Shown: positions 45,801 through 58,000 of the stretch, one piece after another
Layout: the number at the start of each line of letters is the position of its first letter
Numbering within the stretch: the stretch's first letter is position 1
Assembly: GCA_034520215.1 (NCBI GenBank)
Contig: JAXHNR010000001.1
Coordinates: 1,354,560-1,418,559 of the forward strand
From: Candidatus Krumholzibacteriota bacterium
Lineage (GTDB): Bacteria; Krumholzibacteriota; Krumholzibacteriia; Krumholzibacteriales; WJIX01
DNA: 64,000 nt
Direction: 5' to 3'
Program-made: the position numbers and the translations under genes
Notes under the pieces: generated by a model
The model's input: only the letters and a program-made list of their open reading frames with translations
What the model was told of the DNA's origin: nothing
Databases searched by the model: none

Positions 45801-47161
45801 TTATAGTAACTTGCGATATCATATCCGCCTATTTCAGGCACTTTCCGGGGAAGAAGAGAATGCTGTATCTCCTGAGCAACCTGCATCTCTTTCTGCATTC
45901 TTTCCTTTTCTACCACACTTTCCTGGGCCACGCGGAATTTTGCCGTGATATCATTAAAGGCCTTCGCTATGGCTCCTATTTCTTTCGGACCTTTTATGTC
46001 AAGTTCATCTTCGAGAGACCCTTCGCCAATTGCTAAAACTCCATCAGTAAGAGTTTGTATAGGTTTGATAAATATCGATACAAGAAGGTAAATAAGGCCT
46101 ATTCCGGCTACAAATATTCCTAAAAGAATAACAATCAGCTTATACCTTTGATCCTGGATGCCTCTTTCGATCTTCCGGGCTGATACTTCCATAACGAGAT
46201 ATCCCAAATTAATTCTTTTATCGTCATTCTTTTCTGAAAGTATAACGGGCAAATGATATGCCTTGATATTCTCTTCATTCTTTTTCATGGAAACCCATTT
46301 CCCATATGAAGAAAAATCTCCGGCACCGGGGAGATTTTCAATAGGTTGTCCAAATTCATCAGCTACGCTCGAAGAGACTATAACACCCTCTTTGTTTACG
46401 ACCCTCATAGCCTCGATTTCGGGGTGAGATTTCATTCCATCGTGAATAAACTCATTTAGCTTTCTGTATTCAGGGTGATATAAGTCATCAAGCACAAGAG
46501 CGTTTTCACTTCTTAACTCAAGCGTGCGCGCGAAATTTCTTATCTGCATCCAGGCTTTCTGTCTGTTGTTCTCAAGTTCACGTGTCTGGCTTATGAATTG
46601 TAAAATACCGATAACGGCAATAAGCACGGAAAAACCAGCTGAAGCCCTTAATAGAAATTTAAATCTAAGTGTCTGAGTCCATCTTGGTTTAAGCGAGACA
46701 AGTCGGGATCTCTTATCCTGCTGGAATGCTTCTGAACTCTTACTCATTATCAGATGGTTGCCGCCGCTGGAAGATTCATACCTAATGTGATCCATGAGAC
46801 GGTTCATCAGATATATTCCAAGCCCGCCCCGTTTACCCATTTCAACGTATTCTTCAAGGTCCGGATCTTCAACACCCGACCAGTTGAAAGGTTTTCCCCT
46901 GTCACGGAGATGAATTTCAACATTTCCCGGCCAAGCTCTAATATCAACAATTATCTTACCTGATTTACCAACGTAGGCATGCTTAATGATATTTGTGCAG
47001 GCTTCATCTACGGCTAGTTTGGTATTATTTATCTCCCGCTTGCTAAATCCCGCCTGCAGACAAATATTCGAGATATAATCCCTTATGTCACCAAGATTGT
47101 TTTCGTCAGCGTGAAACTCGAGATGAAAATTTTTCTCTTTTTTCAGGTTCTTTTTCTTCAA
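42845..47161 (-). CDS. Fused RsbW-like kinase / membrane sensor / PP2C phosphatase / transposase-like HTH / three STAS domains
   Basis: 1,438 aa; TTG start directly after the previous stop, with GGGGAAG upstream. Domains in order: HATPase anti-sigma-kinase-like (~10-145; KLAVDEACTNIIKHAY, RDRGKPFNW, GLGIYLMNRLMD); membrane helix ~170-190; extracytoplasmic sensor ~190-335; second helix ~340-362; HAMP (~363-415); SpoIIE-type PP2C (~425-665; VGGDYYDF, VVADVSGKGVPG, YASAGHNP, IYTDGVTEA, NDDITVVA). Then a winged HTH like that of IS481/IS3-type transposases (~670-800; VAEACRKMKVSPSTYYRYKKRLELLG, FGPKRIADRF). Then a charged linker, three STAS domains (~890-1000, ~1040-1145, ~1175-1280; YISSGGWG, YISSAGWG, YINSSGWG) and a ~150-residue charged tail. 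Opposing kinase, phosphatase and substrate domains lie in one chain. Coupled to ParA downstream. Confidence 0.9.
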   Translation of the reverse strand: MKKKNLKKEKNFHLEFHADENNLGDIRDYISNICLQAGFSKREINNTKLAVDEACTNIIKHAYVGKSGKIIVDIRAWPGNVEIHLRDRGKPFNWSGVEDPDLEEYVEMGKRGGLGIYLMNRLMDHIRYESSSGGNHLIMSKSSEAFQQDKRSRLVSLKPRWTQTLRFKFLLRASAGFSVLIAVIGILQFISQTRELENNRQKAWMQIRNFARTLELRSENALVLDDLYHPEYRKLNEFIHDGMKSHPEIEAMRVVNKEGVIVSSSVADEFGQPIENLPGAGDFSSYGKWVSMKKNEENIKAYHLPVILSEKNDDKRINLGYLVMEVSARKIERGIQDQRYKLIVILLGIFVAGIGLIYLLVSIFIKPIQTLTDGVLAIGEGSLEDELDIKGPKEIGAIAKAFNDITAKFRVAQESVVEKERMQKEMQVAQEIQHSLLPRKVPEIGGYDIASYYKAAKEVGGDYYDFVNVDEDTVGVVVADVSGKGVPGSLVMTMIRTALRMEARGNRLAADVMAKMNEFVTDDMKKGMFVTIFYVILDSRNRVISYASAGHNPMILYRASTNETFYLNPRGFPVGINLPDDKLFRKSIDVEKIKLKKDDMLLIYTDGVTEAMNVNREQYGEKRLLKLMKESGGKSPQEFLDSLSEDIDRFTGEYPQNDDITVVAFKEKYVADEVLSGIRKKLLDLVSVEGISVAEACRKMKVSPSTYYRYKKRLELLGERGLKNKNLREDQDLRRFSNEQRAKLMEIVKQDPKFGPKRIADRFNEGKAEENKITSSLVYEELKRMRLNTYEKRAEYLKRSGIIFEGEREVESKDIDKAKRETAGIEEEKSESYVSPDQKETADKLPVASKTDSGEAFKPGVTETVEGKTSREIEYQENIEEMEYGTDSVVNIEDEKYNEDITILKVSGHLDSSSTGELENIMENLFEEGATNIIVDLKDVTYISSGGWGVFVGRVKNLREKKGDVVLVGMSREVYDIFELLGFMDIIMQFRLKEDALDYLSLPFKERQKHLKVKQKKYRKKNPEKTPISEGLDIEHADMIPLSIKAGSVGESGEITVLELNGIIDTVSSVKLSDIFERVLQTGSIKIVADMSGVEYISSAGWGVFASRVEGLRRKGGDLKIFGMDSELNRVFTMLGFDDLMRSFNVMAEAVEDFDVEIAAAGYDENDLESEPAVVAADHSNTGAEGYSFGVNLERVKDSGSEGVILEVEGAIDASSNDEFNRSLEESLAGDPDFLIVDLSNAVYINSSGWGNIARYAQQRMKSDGMKLALSGMNSAIFNIFTDLGFEDLIPHFTNTERAVEELRVTEGVGASSNNRNKGADEEEISEEITQNKVDHTDGIESSREEEKEKREKEIIYSSNIQKDGYIESDTAKQEDENSYLKDLSEKEETTSGSDIDVEKEKIDRLEDKDSKIRNIGWDAYGKKLSKKNKKGDKGTDK

Positions 47162-49048
47162 TTAATCATTCTTCCCCGAATTAATCATTTCTAACCTGTC
47201 TTCAGCTTCTTTAATATTCTTTTTTATACTTTCATTTTCCGGATCGATCTTCAGAATTTTATTCCAAACTTCTATTGCCGATCCGTATTCCCTCTGAGCA
47301 AAGTATTCCATACCTCTGATATACAATTTCCGTATTTGATCTTTTTCTTTATCGTCTAATGGAACCAGTCGGCGGCGGGTTCTATCAAGAAGCTTTCCCG
47401 CTTCCCGGTGATCAGGGTTAATCTCCAATACCCGCTTGAGCTTTTCAGCTGCTTCGCGATAGTTTCCAATACTGAAATCGTTCAATGCCTTTTCGAAGAT
47501 ATCAATTGCTTTTAACTTCATCCTGGTTGAATCCAAATTAACACTCAGTGTTTCCAATTTCCTCTTCAGCCTCTGAGATCCTTTCTCGGCTTCTTTATTT
47601 TCCGGATCGAGTGTTTTTATAATATTCCATTCATCCATTGCTTCGGCATATTTATCACTATTCTCATACTCGATAGCTCTTTCCCTGTGCTCCGCTATCT
47701 GCTTGGAAAGCTTTTCATCTATTCTGGCTATATATTCCAGCGCTTTCTTATTATCAGGATCAATTTCAAGCAGAGAATTCCATTCTTCTTTCGAAAGAAG
47801 ATATTCGTTGTTTCTGTAGTATCTCAATCCCAGTTTAAAATGACGCTCTATAAGAACCTGTTTCTCAGCGGATTCTATTTCCTCCTGCTGCTGTTTGACT
47901 AGCTCATCTTCCAACTCAGCAATCATTCTGGAAGCTTCGTCGTTTGACGGATCATATTCGAGCACAATTTTAAACTCGTCATAAGCTTTTGCTAATTCAC
48001 CCTTCTCTCTGAGCGATTTTGCTTTTTCCAAATGGTTTTTGAATCTTCGATCAATAACCTTCTTAAGATACCTTCGTTCCTCCGCTCTTCTGCGCTCTTC
48101 GGCCTTTTCCCTCTTTTCGTCAACTGATTCACCAATATTGACCGATATCGAAACCGGATGTGAAGATCCGGCTTCCTCACGGCTGAAATACCCGTAATCG
48201 GCAGTGTACCCCTGCCACGAGAATCCTATCCCGGCTGTTATTTGTTCAGAATCAAAACCAACCCTGAAACTTGCTATATCTTTTAAATTATATTCAAGAC
48301 CGAACCTTATATCCTTATCGGCCCTTTCCGGTATATCCATTTGAGCTGTTGCCATAAGGGACGACCCGTTTTTAAATTCGTAAGTGTAGCCCGCTCCGAA
48401 CATCATCGTTCTGTCGACCTTTTCGCTGATAGAGACAAGTTTGGTTTCAGCTCCCATGATATCCTGAATATTGCAGCCAATAACAAAACCTCTCATATAT
48501 GAGACCCTGTATAAAAGGCCGGCATCCATCCCCGCCCCCGTATCTGAATAATCACCCATACTCTGATTTAACACCTTCAGTGAAGTTCCGAATGTAAATC
48601 GCCCGAACAGCTCATAGGGCAAATCAAAGGCGTAAGCCAATATCCCTTGGCTCTCGCGATAAGAGATTTCTCCAAGTTCCCTGCTGAATCTGTCAAATTC
48701 TCGTATTCCGTCAGTCCCTGTTGTCATTATCCCGATCCCAAAGGCGCCCGCTGAAAGAGTGGGATATACTGCTCCGACAAAATCATAAGTGGAGCCGCTG
48801 AAATCGGAGAAAAGCTGGATATGATTCGCCATTATTCCCGTATATTTGTTCAACTTCAGCCCGGCCGGGTTGTAATAAATAACGGAAGGATCATCGCCGA
48901 CAGCGGTAAATGCACCGCCGAGAGAAATTGCCCGTGAACCCGCTCCAAGTGTAAAAACAGACCTTGTTCCTCCCGTACCCACTTCAGCGGACATACTTTT
49001 GCCCCCGGCAAGCAGTACTATCAGTATCAGAATTATTGATCTTTTCAT
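47162..49048 (-). CDS. PorV/PorQ-like outer-membrane protein with C-terminal TPR repeats
   Basis: 628 aa with a signal peptide (MKRSIILILIVLLAGGKSMSA). Residues ~22-310 are a barrel of the PorV/UPF0164 type: RSVFTLGAGSRAISLGGAFTAVGDDPSVIYYNPAGL is the family's hallmark, split here as LGAGSRAISLGGAFTA and DPSVIYYNPAGL. A highly charged helix (~315-350) leads to several TPR units (~330-625), each with a DP(D/E)N/NPDH turn (ILEYDPSNDEASRMI, LLEIDPDNKKALEYI, VLEINPDHREA, ILKIDPENESI). PorV shuttles T9SS cargo to the surface in Bacteroidetes. Its gene begins 12 bp after the giant sortable protein and ends where the signalling fusion begins. Confidence 0.88.
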   Translation of the reverse strand: MKRSIILILIVLLAGGKSMSAEVGTGGTRSVFTLGAGSRAISLGGAFTAVGDDPSVIYYNPAGLKLNKYTGIMANHIQLFSDFSGSTYDFVGAVYPTLSAGAFGIGIMTTGTDGIREFDRFSRELGEISYRESQGILAYAFDLPYELFGRFTFGTSLKVLNQSMGDYSDTGAGMDAGLLYRVSYMRGFVIGCNIQDIMGAETKLVSISEKVDRTMMFGAGYTYEFKNGSSLMATAQMDIPERADKDIRFGLEYNLKDIASFRVGFDSEQITAGIGFSWQGYTADYGYFSREEAGSSHPVSISVNIGESVDEKREKAEERRRAEERRYLKKVIDRRFKNHLEKAKSLREKGELAKAYDEFKIVLEYDPSNDEASRMIAELEDELVKQQQEEIESAEKQVLIERHFKLGLRYYRNNEYLLSKEEWNSLLEIDPDNKKALEYIARIDEKLSKQIAEHRERAIEYENSDKYAEAMDEWNIIKTLDPENKEAEKGSQRLKRKLETLSVNLDSTRMKLKAIDIFEKALNDFSIGNYREAAEKLKRVLEINPDHREAGKLLDRTRRRLVPLDDKEKDQIRKLYIRGMEYFAQREYGSAIEVWNKILKIDPENESIKKNIKEAEDRLEMINSGKND

Positions 49049-49060
49049 GTTAATACCGTT

Positions 49061-52000
49061 CTACTTTGCTACCCCTATCTTGAAAATCGCTGAATTAGAA
49101 CCCGCCGTAATTTTACATATATATACCCCGTTCCTTACTATATTCCCCCTTCCATTTCTTCCATCCCACGGAGTACTGTGATATATCTTATCTGTACTGC
49201 CTGTAGCTCCAACGCCGCCGGAAGCGATATCCTTAGACCACACAAGTTCACCTGTGTAGTCATATATCCTTATTTGCACATCTGAATTCTCAGTAAGGAA
49301 ATAAGCGATTTGTGTTTCCTCGCTTCCAGCTCTGAAGGGGTTTGGATAGTTATGCGTGTATTCGGAGAAATTGCTGCTCATTATCGTAAACGGAGTATTA
49401 AAGAAATGTCCTGTTATTTCATCATCATCTCCGCTCCAGACTACACTGACGGGGGTGCTTTCTCCGCCTATAGATAATCTAACATCGTCATTACTGACAA
49501 GTTCAATTCTCATGCCGCCGGCCGGGGCGCCGCTCGCGATGTCAACTTCTAGAATTGCCGCGGCGCTGTCGGTCGAATTAATCGTAAAAGCGTGATCCAC
49601 GATAACCGGTACGGGATTTACATCTGTTGCTCTCGTTGAATATTTAACCTCTCCGGCAACAAAACTTACGCTGTCAACTACCTGCGAAGGATTCTCGACA
49701 TCCAGACCGTTCACGTCGCGAACAGTTACGAAAAGTGTGTCGAGTCCTACTGTGTAAGCCGACATGTTTCTAAAAGAAACCTTGAGCATAGGGACGTTAC
49801 GTGCTCCCTGCGGTACCACGTGCGGCGGAATCGCGATTGTGTCATTCTTTGAAATATTACTCATCGAGACAATACCCGCGTCTGTTTTCACAGGAATTGA
49901 TATTTCTCCTGTTCCAATTTGAGCGGCCTTGTCCGTATTGACGTCAATAGCGTAAGGTTCTCTGAAATGAACACGTATATTACCCGGAGGCGACATAGAA
50001 GAAGGAGCCTTTAAATTCCATGTTACAGGTTCTCCTATAGAAAATTGCCTTATACTGTCTCCGTCAACAAAGGTGTAACCGGGAGGAAGATCAACTTTCA
50101 AACTCGCTTCATCCGTGTTGACTCCCGCGCTTCCGCTATTTGCCACTTCAGCTTGAATATTAAACGGAAGGCTGACAGACAACTCCCCTTCAAGAGCCTG
50201 CTCGGGACCTGATATAAACGCGGACAAATCAATAACAGCGGCAGATTCAGTCTCAACCTCCAGAGAACTGACACAGCCGCTGAAGGAACTCCCCGAATTA
50301 ATATCCTTCCCGCCGGTAGTCAATTCTATTTGCATCGGCTGCGGATCTTCATCAGGTGGCGCGGAAAGATTCCAGACAACAGATCTTTCAATTCCTTCTC
50401 CATTTCCGATATTACGCCTGAGATCTCCTTCCGCTGAATATCCGCCGGGGAGTAACAGCTCCAGCCACACTTCATCGGAATTAGACGAAGGTGTCGCAGA
50501 AGCCCTGACGGTGAAATCCTGATCCGTCGATAAGAGCCCATCCACAGCACCCGGAGGTGAATCAACAGCCAGACCGCAATTTTTAACCATTGCCTTTTCT
50601 TCAGTTAAAATAATAATACTATCATACGGTTCAGCGCGGAAAGCAGGCTTGTCAATGTTGACGTCAATAGGGACTGCGGTTATTCCAACACTCAGTGTAT
50701 CAGAGGGATCGGGGATTGAAGGTGAAATCAGAGTCCATGTAATATCTTCATCCACAACAAATGACCTTGCAAGCGGTTCGCTGGCAGAATCCGCCAATGA
50801 AAAACCGTCGGGCAGAGTGATGCTTATTTCGCCTGAATTATCAACCTCAGCTTCCCCGTTGTTATTGACAGTAGCGTTGACAATAAAACTCTGTTCCGTT
50901 GAAATGGTATCATCAACCGCTCCCGCGGGAGATATTATTCCGATAGTCAAAGCAAGTTCAGCAGCGTTTTGTATTTCGATATTCTCAGCCGACTCTACTG
51001 CCTGAAGAGGAGATATCTCTTCGCCCGTACTGACAGAAACAGCCTTAACGATCGAAGCGGAAAGAACTTCAACTCCGGGATTTAAGGAGGCCGTAACGTT
51101 AAACACAAAAACGCCCTGTTCGGCTGTTCCGAGCTGAGGGCAGCTGTCCGCAGTGCTGATCAAGGAAGTCCCGTCAGTTACAAGCGCGACATCGATGCTG
51201 TCAAGATCATCTCCCCCGGTATTTTCAATCGTTGCCGTTATATTAAATTCCTGAGAAGTATTAACTATTGAAGTGTTCTGAACTCCCGTGTTGTTTGGAG
51301 CATCGCTGTCTATAGAAATAATCCTGAGCCCGGATGGTTCCCTGACAATTACCGCGGAATCACGGCTCACCTGAGTCTGCGAAGAATCCGGAATATTCTC
51401 ATCTCTCCAACCCAGAGTACAGCTCACAGAAACGGTACCGGTATCAAGTCCGGTAGATGAAATCAGATACCGCAGAGAATCAGTCTGACCTTCCTGTAAA
51501 GTAAAACCGGAAGTGCCGGACGAAAAACCATCAGGAGCAATTACCAGATAATCTGTCAGTTGAATGGAGTTCTTATAAAATACGATATTACCACTGTCAG
51601 GCTGATCCAAGGTGACAGGCGCGCCGCCGTTATTATTAACAACCGCGGTCAAATTCCAGTCGGATGTCTGTCCGGCTGTTACAAACTCTTGTGAAGGAAC
51701 TACTCTTTTTATAACGAGCTCCCCGGAACTTTGTATTTCAGCCGCGGCCGTGCTGTCAGTAGCGTTAGAGAATATAGTAATGTCACTCTGCCCGGAATTG
51801 GTATCAACAGCATATTCCAACGCGGCGTAGAAATTCTCACTGCCCACTGTGGAAGAAGCTCTGACATTGAAAGTATCTTGGGCAACATCACCGTAAGCGA
51901 GAGAACCAATATAATGGACAGGGTTTTCAATAAATGAAGATCCGTCGCTTGACAGAGAGACTCCGATGCTGTCAGCAGGCGCGCCTCCGTTGTTTTCAAC

Positions 52001-55000
52001 CTCCAGCACTACTGGAAAATACTGATCAGAATTAACGAATGGAGATCGGGGGGCGGTATTCTTAAGTGAAAGAATTGATATATCAGCTGGAGTTTGTATC
52101 TCAATAATACCATAACCAGTGTGTTCAACGCCAGTGTCAAAGCTCAAAAAATGTGTTCTGTTATTCTCGAACACACCAACATGACTGTAAATTTCAATAT
52201 TCTCGGAAACTGTCACCTCCGGAGAAGGGGTGACACCAAATACAAGATGCTTGGATTCTCCTCCGGCAAGAGACAGTCCTCCGCCGGAGAATTCTGAGGG
52301 CGGGGAAGGAACCGAAAGACTATAGTTACTGTATATATAAGTACTATCCATAGAAAGGGTTATATTAGCTTCACCCTGATTTTCAACAAGCAGATCAACT
52401 TCCCAGATAGATGTCTGTCCTGAAGTAATTGTATTCTGGCTGAGAGTTGTTCCGGTAACAGCAAGTATCGCGGGTTCCTGAACACTAACGTATCCTTCCC
52501 CTCCATTGAATGTGTCATCTGTTATGATATTCGCGCTGTTAACGTCACTCGCTGTTACATGACCGTCAATTACCGCTATACCCGTTGTCGTTCCTGTAAT
52601 TGTAACACGGAACAGAAGTGTATCCACCTGATTACCCGCGAGAGTATCAGTTCCCGCTTTCTGAAGACTCCCGGGATTTATGACAGTGTATTCCCCCGTA
52701 CAGTCACCTGACCCGGCTACATTAAAAGTTAGATAAGTGTTCGAAGCTGAAAGATCCATATCCAGTGACGCTTCACCGGTGTTGTGAACAACCATTCTGA
52801 CTTCCCACTCAGGCTGCAGCGACGCCGTGACACTCTGAGGACTCTCTATACTTGTGATACTTAAGCGGGGAGCTGTTTCTACTTCGATATAATCGGAACC
52901 TGAAGAGATATCTGTTTCAAAATGATTTCCATTTTCTTCTCCCTCAAGATGTGCCGCAAGAGTGTAGGAACCCGGGGCTATGGCTGAATCGACTGTGCTG
53001 CTCTCAAAAATTAAAACAACACTTTCTCCTCCTGAAACTAAATGCTGAGACGCTGGCGAAAGATACGCCCTGAAACTATCACTATCCGCGTCAGCAAATG
53101 TTATGTAAGTACTCGAAGGATGAAGGTCAAGAGCAGAGGATTCACTATTGGGGCTGGCTACACCCAATTCAATTGAGATTTCTGTTCCCGCGCTTGCTGA
53201 AAGAGGAGATAAACTGGAGGATATATATTCCGGATTTGGCTGTAACTCGAACGTAACGGAATCAGAAGTTGTAACTTCTCCCGGGTAAGTATAAACGGCA
53301 TTATCGCTGTTTATCTCTCTTCCCACAACAGATCCGGAAAGAAGCCGTTTGCCGGGAAGCACAGATCCCGTCGTTGTGACGACAAAACGCAGCACACCCG
53401 ATTGGGAGGCCTTAAGAGTTACACCTCCACTTGACAGTTCATTTGGATAATCAAAAACAAACCCGCTTCCTCCCTGAACACTTACCGTGGAAGAATCATG
53501 GTCGGAAAGGTCAAGCATTACATCCGACCCTCCGGAATTCACTATATTCACGTCTATATACCAATCGTTAAGCTGACCTATTGTAACCGGATCCTGAGAG
53601 GCGTGGAATCCGGTAATTTCAAGTAAGGAGGGCAGCTGAATCAAAACATCTTCAGTAACTCCGGGATCACCCTGTACAGGGTAGATAACGCGGGAACTGT
53701 TAATCTCTCTCGCTGTTCCGGCGATATTGATAGTGCACGTTCCCTCAACGCTGCCAGTGGAATCTATCAGAAAATGGAGTGTATCAGTTGAATTACCATA
53801 TAAAATTGTATCGCCGGATACAAAAGCGGAAGGTGAAACAACATTAAAATCATCCGATGTGGAGAATGTAAGATGTGTATCCGTAGAGTCAAAATCAAAA
53901 GCAAGGTCCGATTCTCCTTCGTTGACTAAGACAACATCAACAAACCAGTCTTTACTCTGATAAACAGTGGCTTCCTCTACCGAACTTGTTATGGCTGATA
54001 CAACAGGTATCCCCGGAGTCTGTACAAGAAAATCGCCTTTTCCCCCATATTCAGTTGTACCAACAAGCTCGTTCTGACTATTGAGATCGGTGCCCCATAT
54101 TGTAGCTTCTATGACCACCATACCAGTTGTCATTGAATTTGACGTATCATCCTCGAAACGAACTTGAAAACTATCAATCTGCCCGCCGCCGAGTTCTTCC
54201 GCTCCAGGATTAAAATCGATATAGGAGAGCAGGTATTCATCCGTTACAATACTGCTTCCCGAATATAATCTACACTGAACACTGTCAAGTCTCACAGCAG
54301 CTTCGCCATTATTCTGAACTTTTATACTCCCCGTCCAGTATGCCTGCTGATCTTTCGTTACCAGGTCTCGAGGTGTAACATCAATACTGTTAATAGCCAG
54401 CCTGGATGGTTCTTCGATTGTTATAGAAGTATCGGGATAAATATCATCAGTGAAAGGCAATCCGTTCTCATAACCCTCAACATGAATAACAGGGCTGTAA
54501 TTTCCTGTGATCATATCCGTGGGAACGGCGGCGGACTCAAAATAAAGGGTATTATTTCCGGGGCTTAGAGTGTCTCCCTGCTGATCATTAAGAGAAGAAG
54601 TATAGTAAACAGAGCCATCATCGAATCTTATGTAAGTGCTTTCGCTGTTACATATAACATTCGCTCCGCCTGAATTAGACAGACCCGCGGTGAATGATAC
54701 CCAGCTGTTTTTACTCACCGATACGGGTGTAAGAGAGGCGGGAAGATAGTCAAGTTCTGCCGGCAAAACAACATTTACAGAATCACCAAGGACAAAAGAT
54801 GTATCAAAATCAGCTCCATTTTCCTCCCCGGACAGTGTTAACAGTACCGGATATTTTGCCACATCCATCGAGGAGGGTATCATGCCGGCAGTAAAATCAA
54901 TATCTGTTACAGCCAGACCGGGCAGGGCTTCATCGACTTCCGGGTAAACCGTAAAAGATTCCGTTCCGTCAGAAAAAGAAAGGTTCGTATTATTTCTGTC

Positions 55001-58000
55001 GATAATAACCGCCGCTTGACCAGTGTTTTCAAGGGATATCGAAAAAGCGTGGCTTTGTCCCCTTGAGACCACTTCGGGTTGTATAGTTCCCGCTTGATAA
55101 GTGAATCTTGCGGCTGACTGAATAAGCCAGGTTCGAATATTCTCATCAGCGGAATAATCATAAACATCCATTCCGTCCGAAGTCGCGTGAACAGTGGCAT
55201 CCACCGTATCTATTCCCACTGGAGAGCCGGGAAGAACACTAACTAATCTTGAATAGGTTTTGCTCATTCCGGACGAGATAGTGTCAACTAATGGAGGCTG
55301 CCAGTTATCAAGCAAACTGTAATCACCCGTACTGAATTTCAGCTGCAGTCCATTTACGAAAACATCAGAGCCTCCGCCGTTTTTAACTGTAACATCAACT
55401 TGGCTTGTATCACCTCTACTCAGAATAGTCTTATACAGTGTGATATCCTCTATTTCAACTATAGATACAGAAACAGAATTATACCCCGCGTCAAATTGTG
55501 TTGTGTATTCCGAAGAATATACATCATTACCCGTAACAGTAACCTTAGGTGTATATGTTCCCCCAAATAAACTGGATGGGACAGTGCTTTCGTTAAATAC
55601 GAGTGTATCCGAAGAAAGTCCCGGGATAAAATAACTGGACCCCAGAGCCGCGCTGAACGTGCTTACACCATCTGAAAAGGAAATTCTACTTGAACCGTCA
55701 ATATTCACTCCTGTGGGACTGACATTTTCTATCAGGCATTTAAATGCCGCGCTGCTGTCGGGAACGATAACTGCGGGAGCTAAATATCCTCCGTACTGAC
55801 ACTGGGGTTGCGGCGCGAAAACAAGGTTTGCCGAACCGGCGGCGCTTCCTTCAACGCTGTTGAAAGCAACCGTTACATCTCCGGGGGTTCCGGATGATCT
55901 GGTAAATACACTTATTCTCCCTGTTGATCCGGAAACTCTCTGTACCCCCGCAAGAGATGTATTCATATCATCGCTCGATATCAAACCGTCAGTTACAGAA
56001 ACTGTTATTTGTGTTCCTTCCTGAACGATATTACCGAAGGTGTCCGTTATGGGATCAGTCGTTATAGCACTTGTGCTACGGGAATCAGCTGTAATAGTAT
56101 CGGGTATTACTGAATATATACCTATAGTTCCGGAGGGTATATCAGGATCTATCGTCAACGTATCACTGAAGCTCAACGCCCCGCCTCCAAGTGTCCGCGC
56201 CGATAACACTACTCTCTCAGCGATATTATCATGAACAATAACAGTCGCTGAGCCGTCTGAAAGCACCAGGGTGTCATTAGAAAACAAAGCGGACCCGTCA
56301 CTGCTGAGCTCAACTTGGGTAGTGTCATCTCCGTAAGCAATATTATCATTCATGTCAAAAGCAACTATTTCAACATCAAAATTATTTCCCGCCGTATGAG
56401 TGTAATTGCCTGTGGATATCTCGTAACGGGAAATATTTCCGGCAGTAGTTGATACATTGAAATCCGTTCTCTCTCTTGAAGGAGGATCTCCATCGAGAAT
56501 AGTAGCCGCCACTCCGTTTGTACCCGCGTTAATATCTGTCACCAGACTGCATGCGGCTGTGCCTGTCGAATCCGATATGTCCAACCCGTCACCCGGATCA
56601 CCGTTATCGTCTATCAGAACCGGTGTACCTCCAAGGTTAGTGGTGATAATGAAATGAACGATTTCACCGGGGACAATATTCAAATATTTATCCGTTACAC
56701 TCACTTTTAATTCAATCGTGTCACCGGAGATTACACCTGTTGTATCACCATTTATTTTTGCTATATTATAGGCGGGGGCGGGACTGATTGTTAAATAGGA
56801 ACCAAATGGACTTAGCACCTCGCCGGCAAGAGATTCAATCGAAATCCTGTTGTCTCCGGCTATTGTATCAACTGCGGTAAAAGATACCTCTCCTCCTGAC
56901 AAAACCAGAGTATCCTGAGAAAAGAGCATGCCGGATGATTCCGCGACTGGAATAAGCTTTGTTGTATCGTCGGATACTATCAGGTTGTCATTATGATCAT
57001 ACGCTGACGCCTGACATGAAAATACCTGCCCCGCTTCAAAAGATGACCCCCCGACAACTAAATCAACATAAGATATCACATTATCCGCCACAGTGCTTAT
57101 TTCGTAAACACGGGTTTCCAGCCCTTCCGGATAACCATCGAGTATAGCCGCCCTGACTCTGTTAAGACCGGCATACTCGCCTGTATAATAAGTTACAGAA
57201 GTTGTACCTGCGCTGTCAGTTGTCTCCTGGGCGGATTGGAGATTGCCGCCACCTTCAAGGACCGCGAAAGATACTGGTTCGCCGCCAACTCTATTGCCGT
57301 AAACATCCTCGACCGCTGAACGTATAATCACGGAATCACCGGCTGTTACGGATGTGGTATCGCCGGCAATTTCGATTATCTGATATGCCTGGGTGTGATC
57401 CACGTTTATAGTATCACTGCAGCGGACAATAGAGGAAACGGTGTCTGTTACTTCTATCTTTATGCGCTCCGCTTTTTTATAATTGATGTTATTAGTTGAA
57501 AATATTCCATTTACAATATTTCCGGCACTAATTGACAGTGTATCCCCCGCGGACTGACTTGTGTCAATGGCACTTACAGCTCTAATTTTTATATACCGCG
57601 AAGCTGTCGGAATAAAATTTTCAAAAGAATCTTCAGCCCTTACCTCAAAAGAAAAATCCTCACCTGCTATAACTGATTGGGAGGCATTGACTTGATATGA
57701 GGCTATAGTACTGTTAGCTGATACATCTACATTGAAAATAGTTGAAGTAAGCGTCGGAGCTATGGCGCTTAGGTCGATATTCCATTGACCTTTCTTTTCA
57801 GCCCTTCCATAAAGTGTTAATTCCCCATTTACTAAATCCCCTTCAGTAACTTCAGCTCCAAAATCTGAAAGACTAAATACAATCTCTCCTTCACTTTCCG
57901 GTGTTAATGATATATGACTGCTGTTATCCGGATCCAGATTACCATTACTGTCAACAGCTCTTATCATGAAAGAGAATGTCTCTCCCGCCTCTACCGGCTG

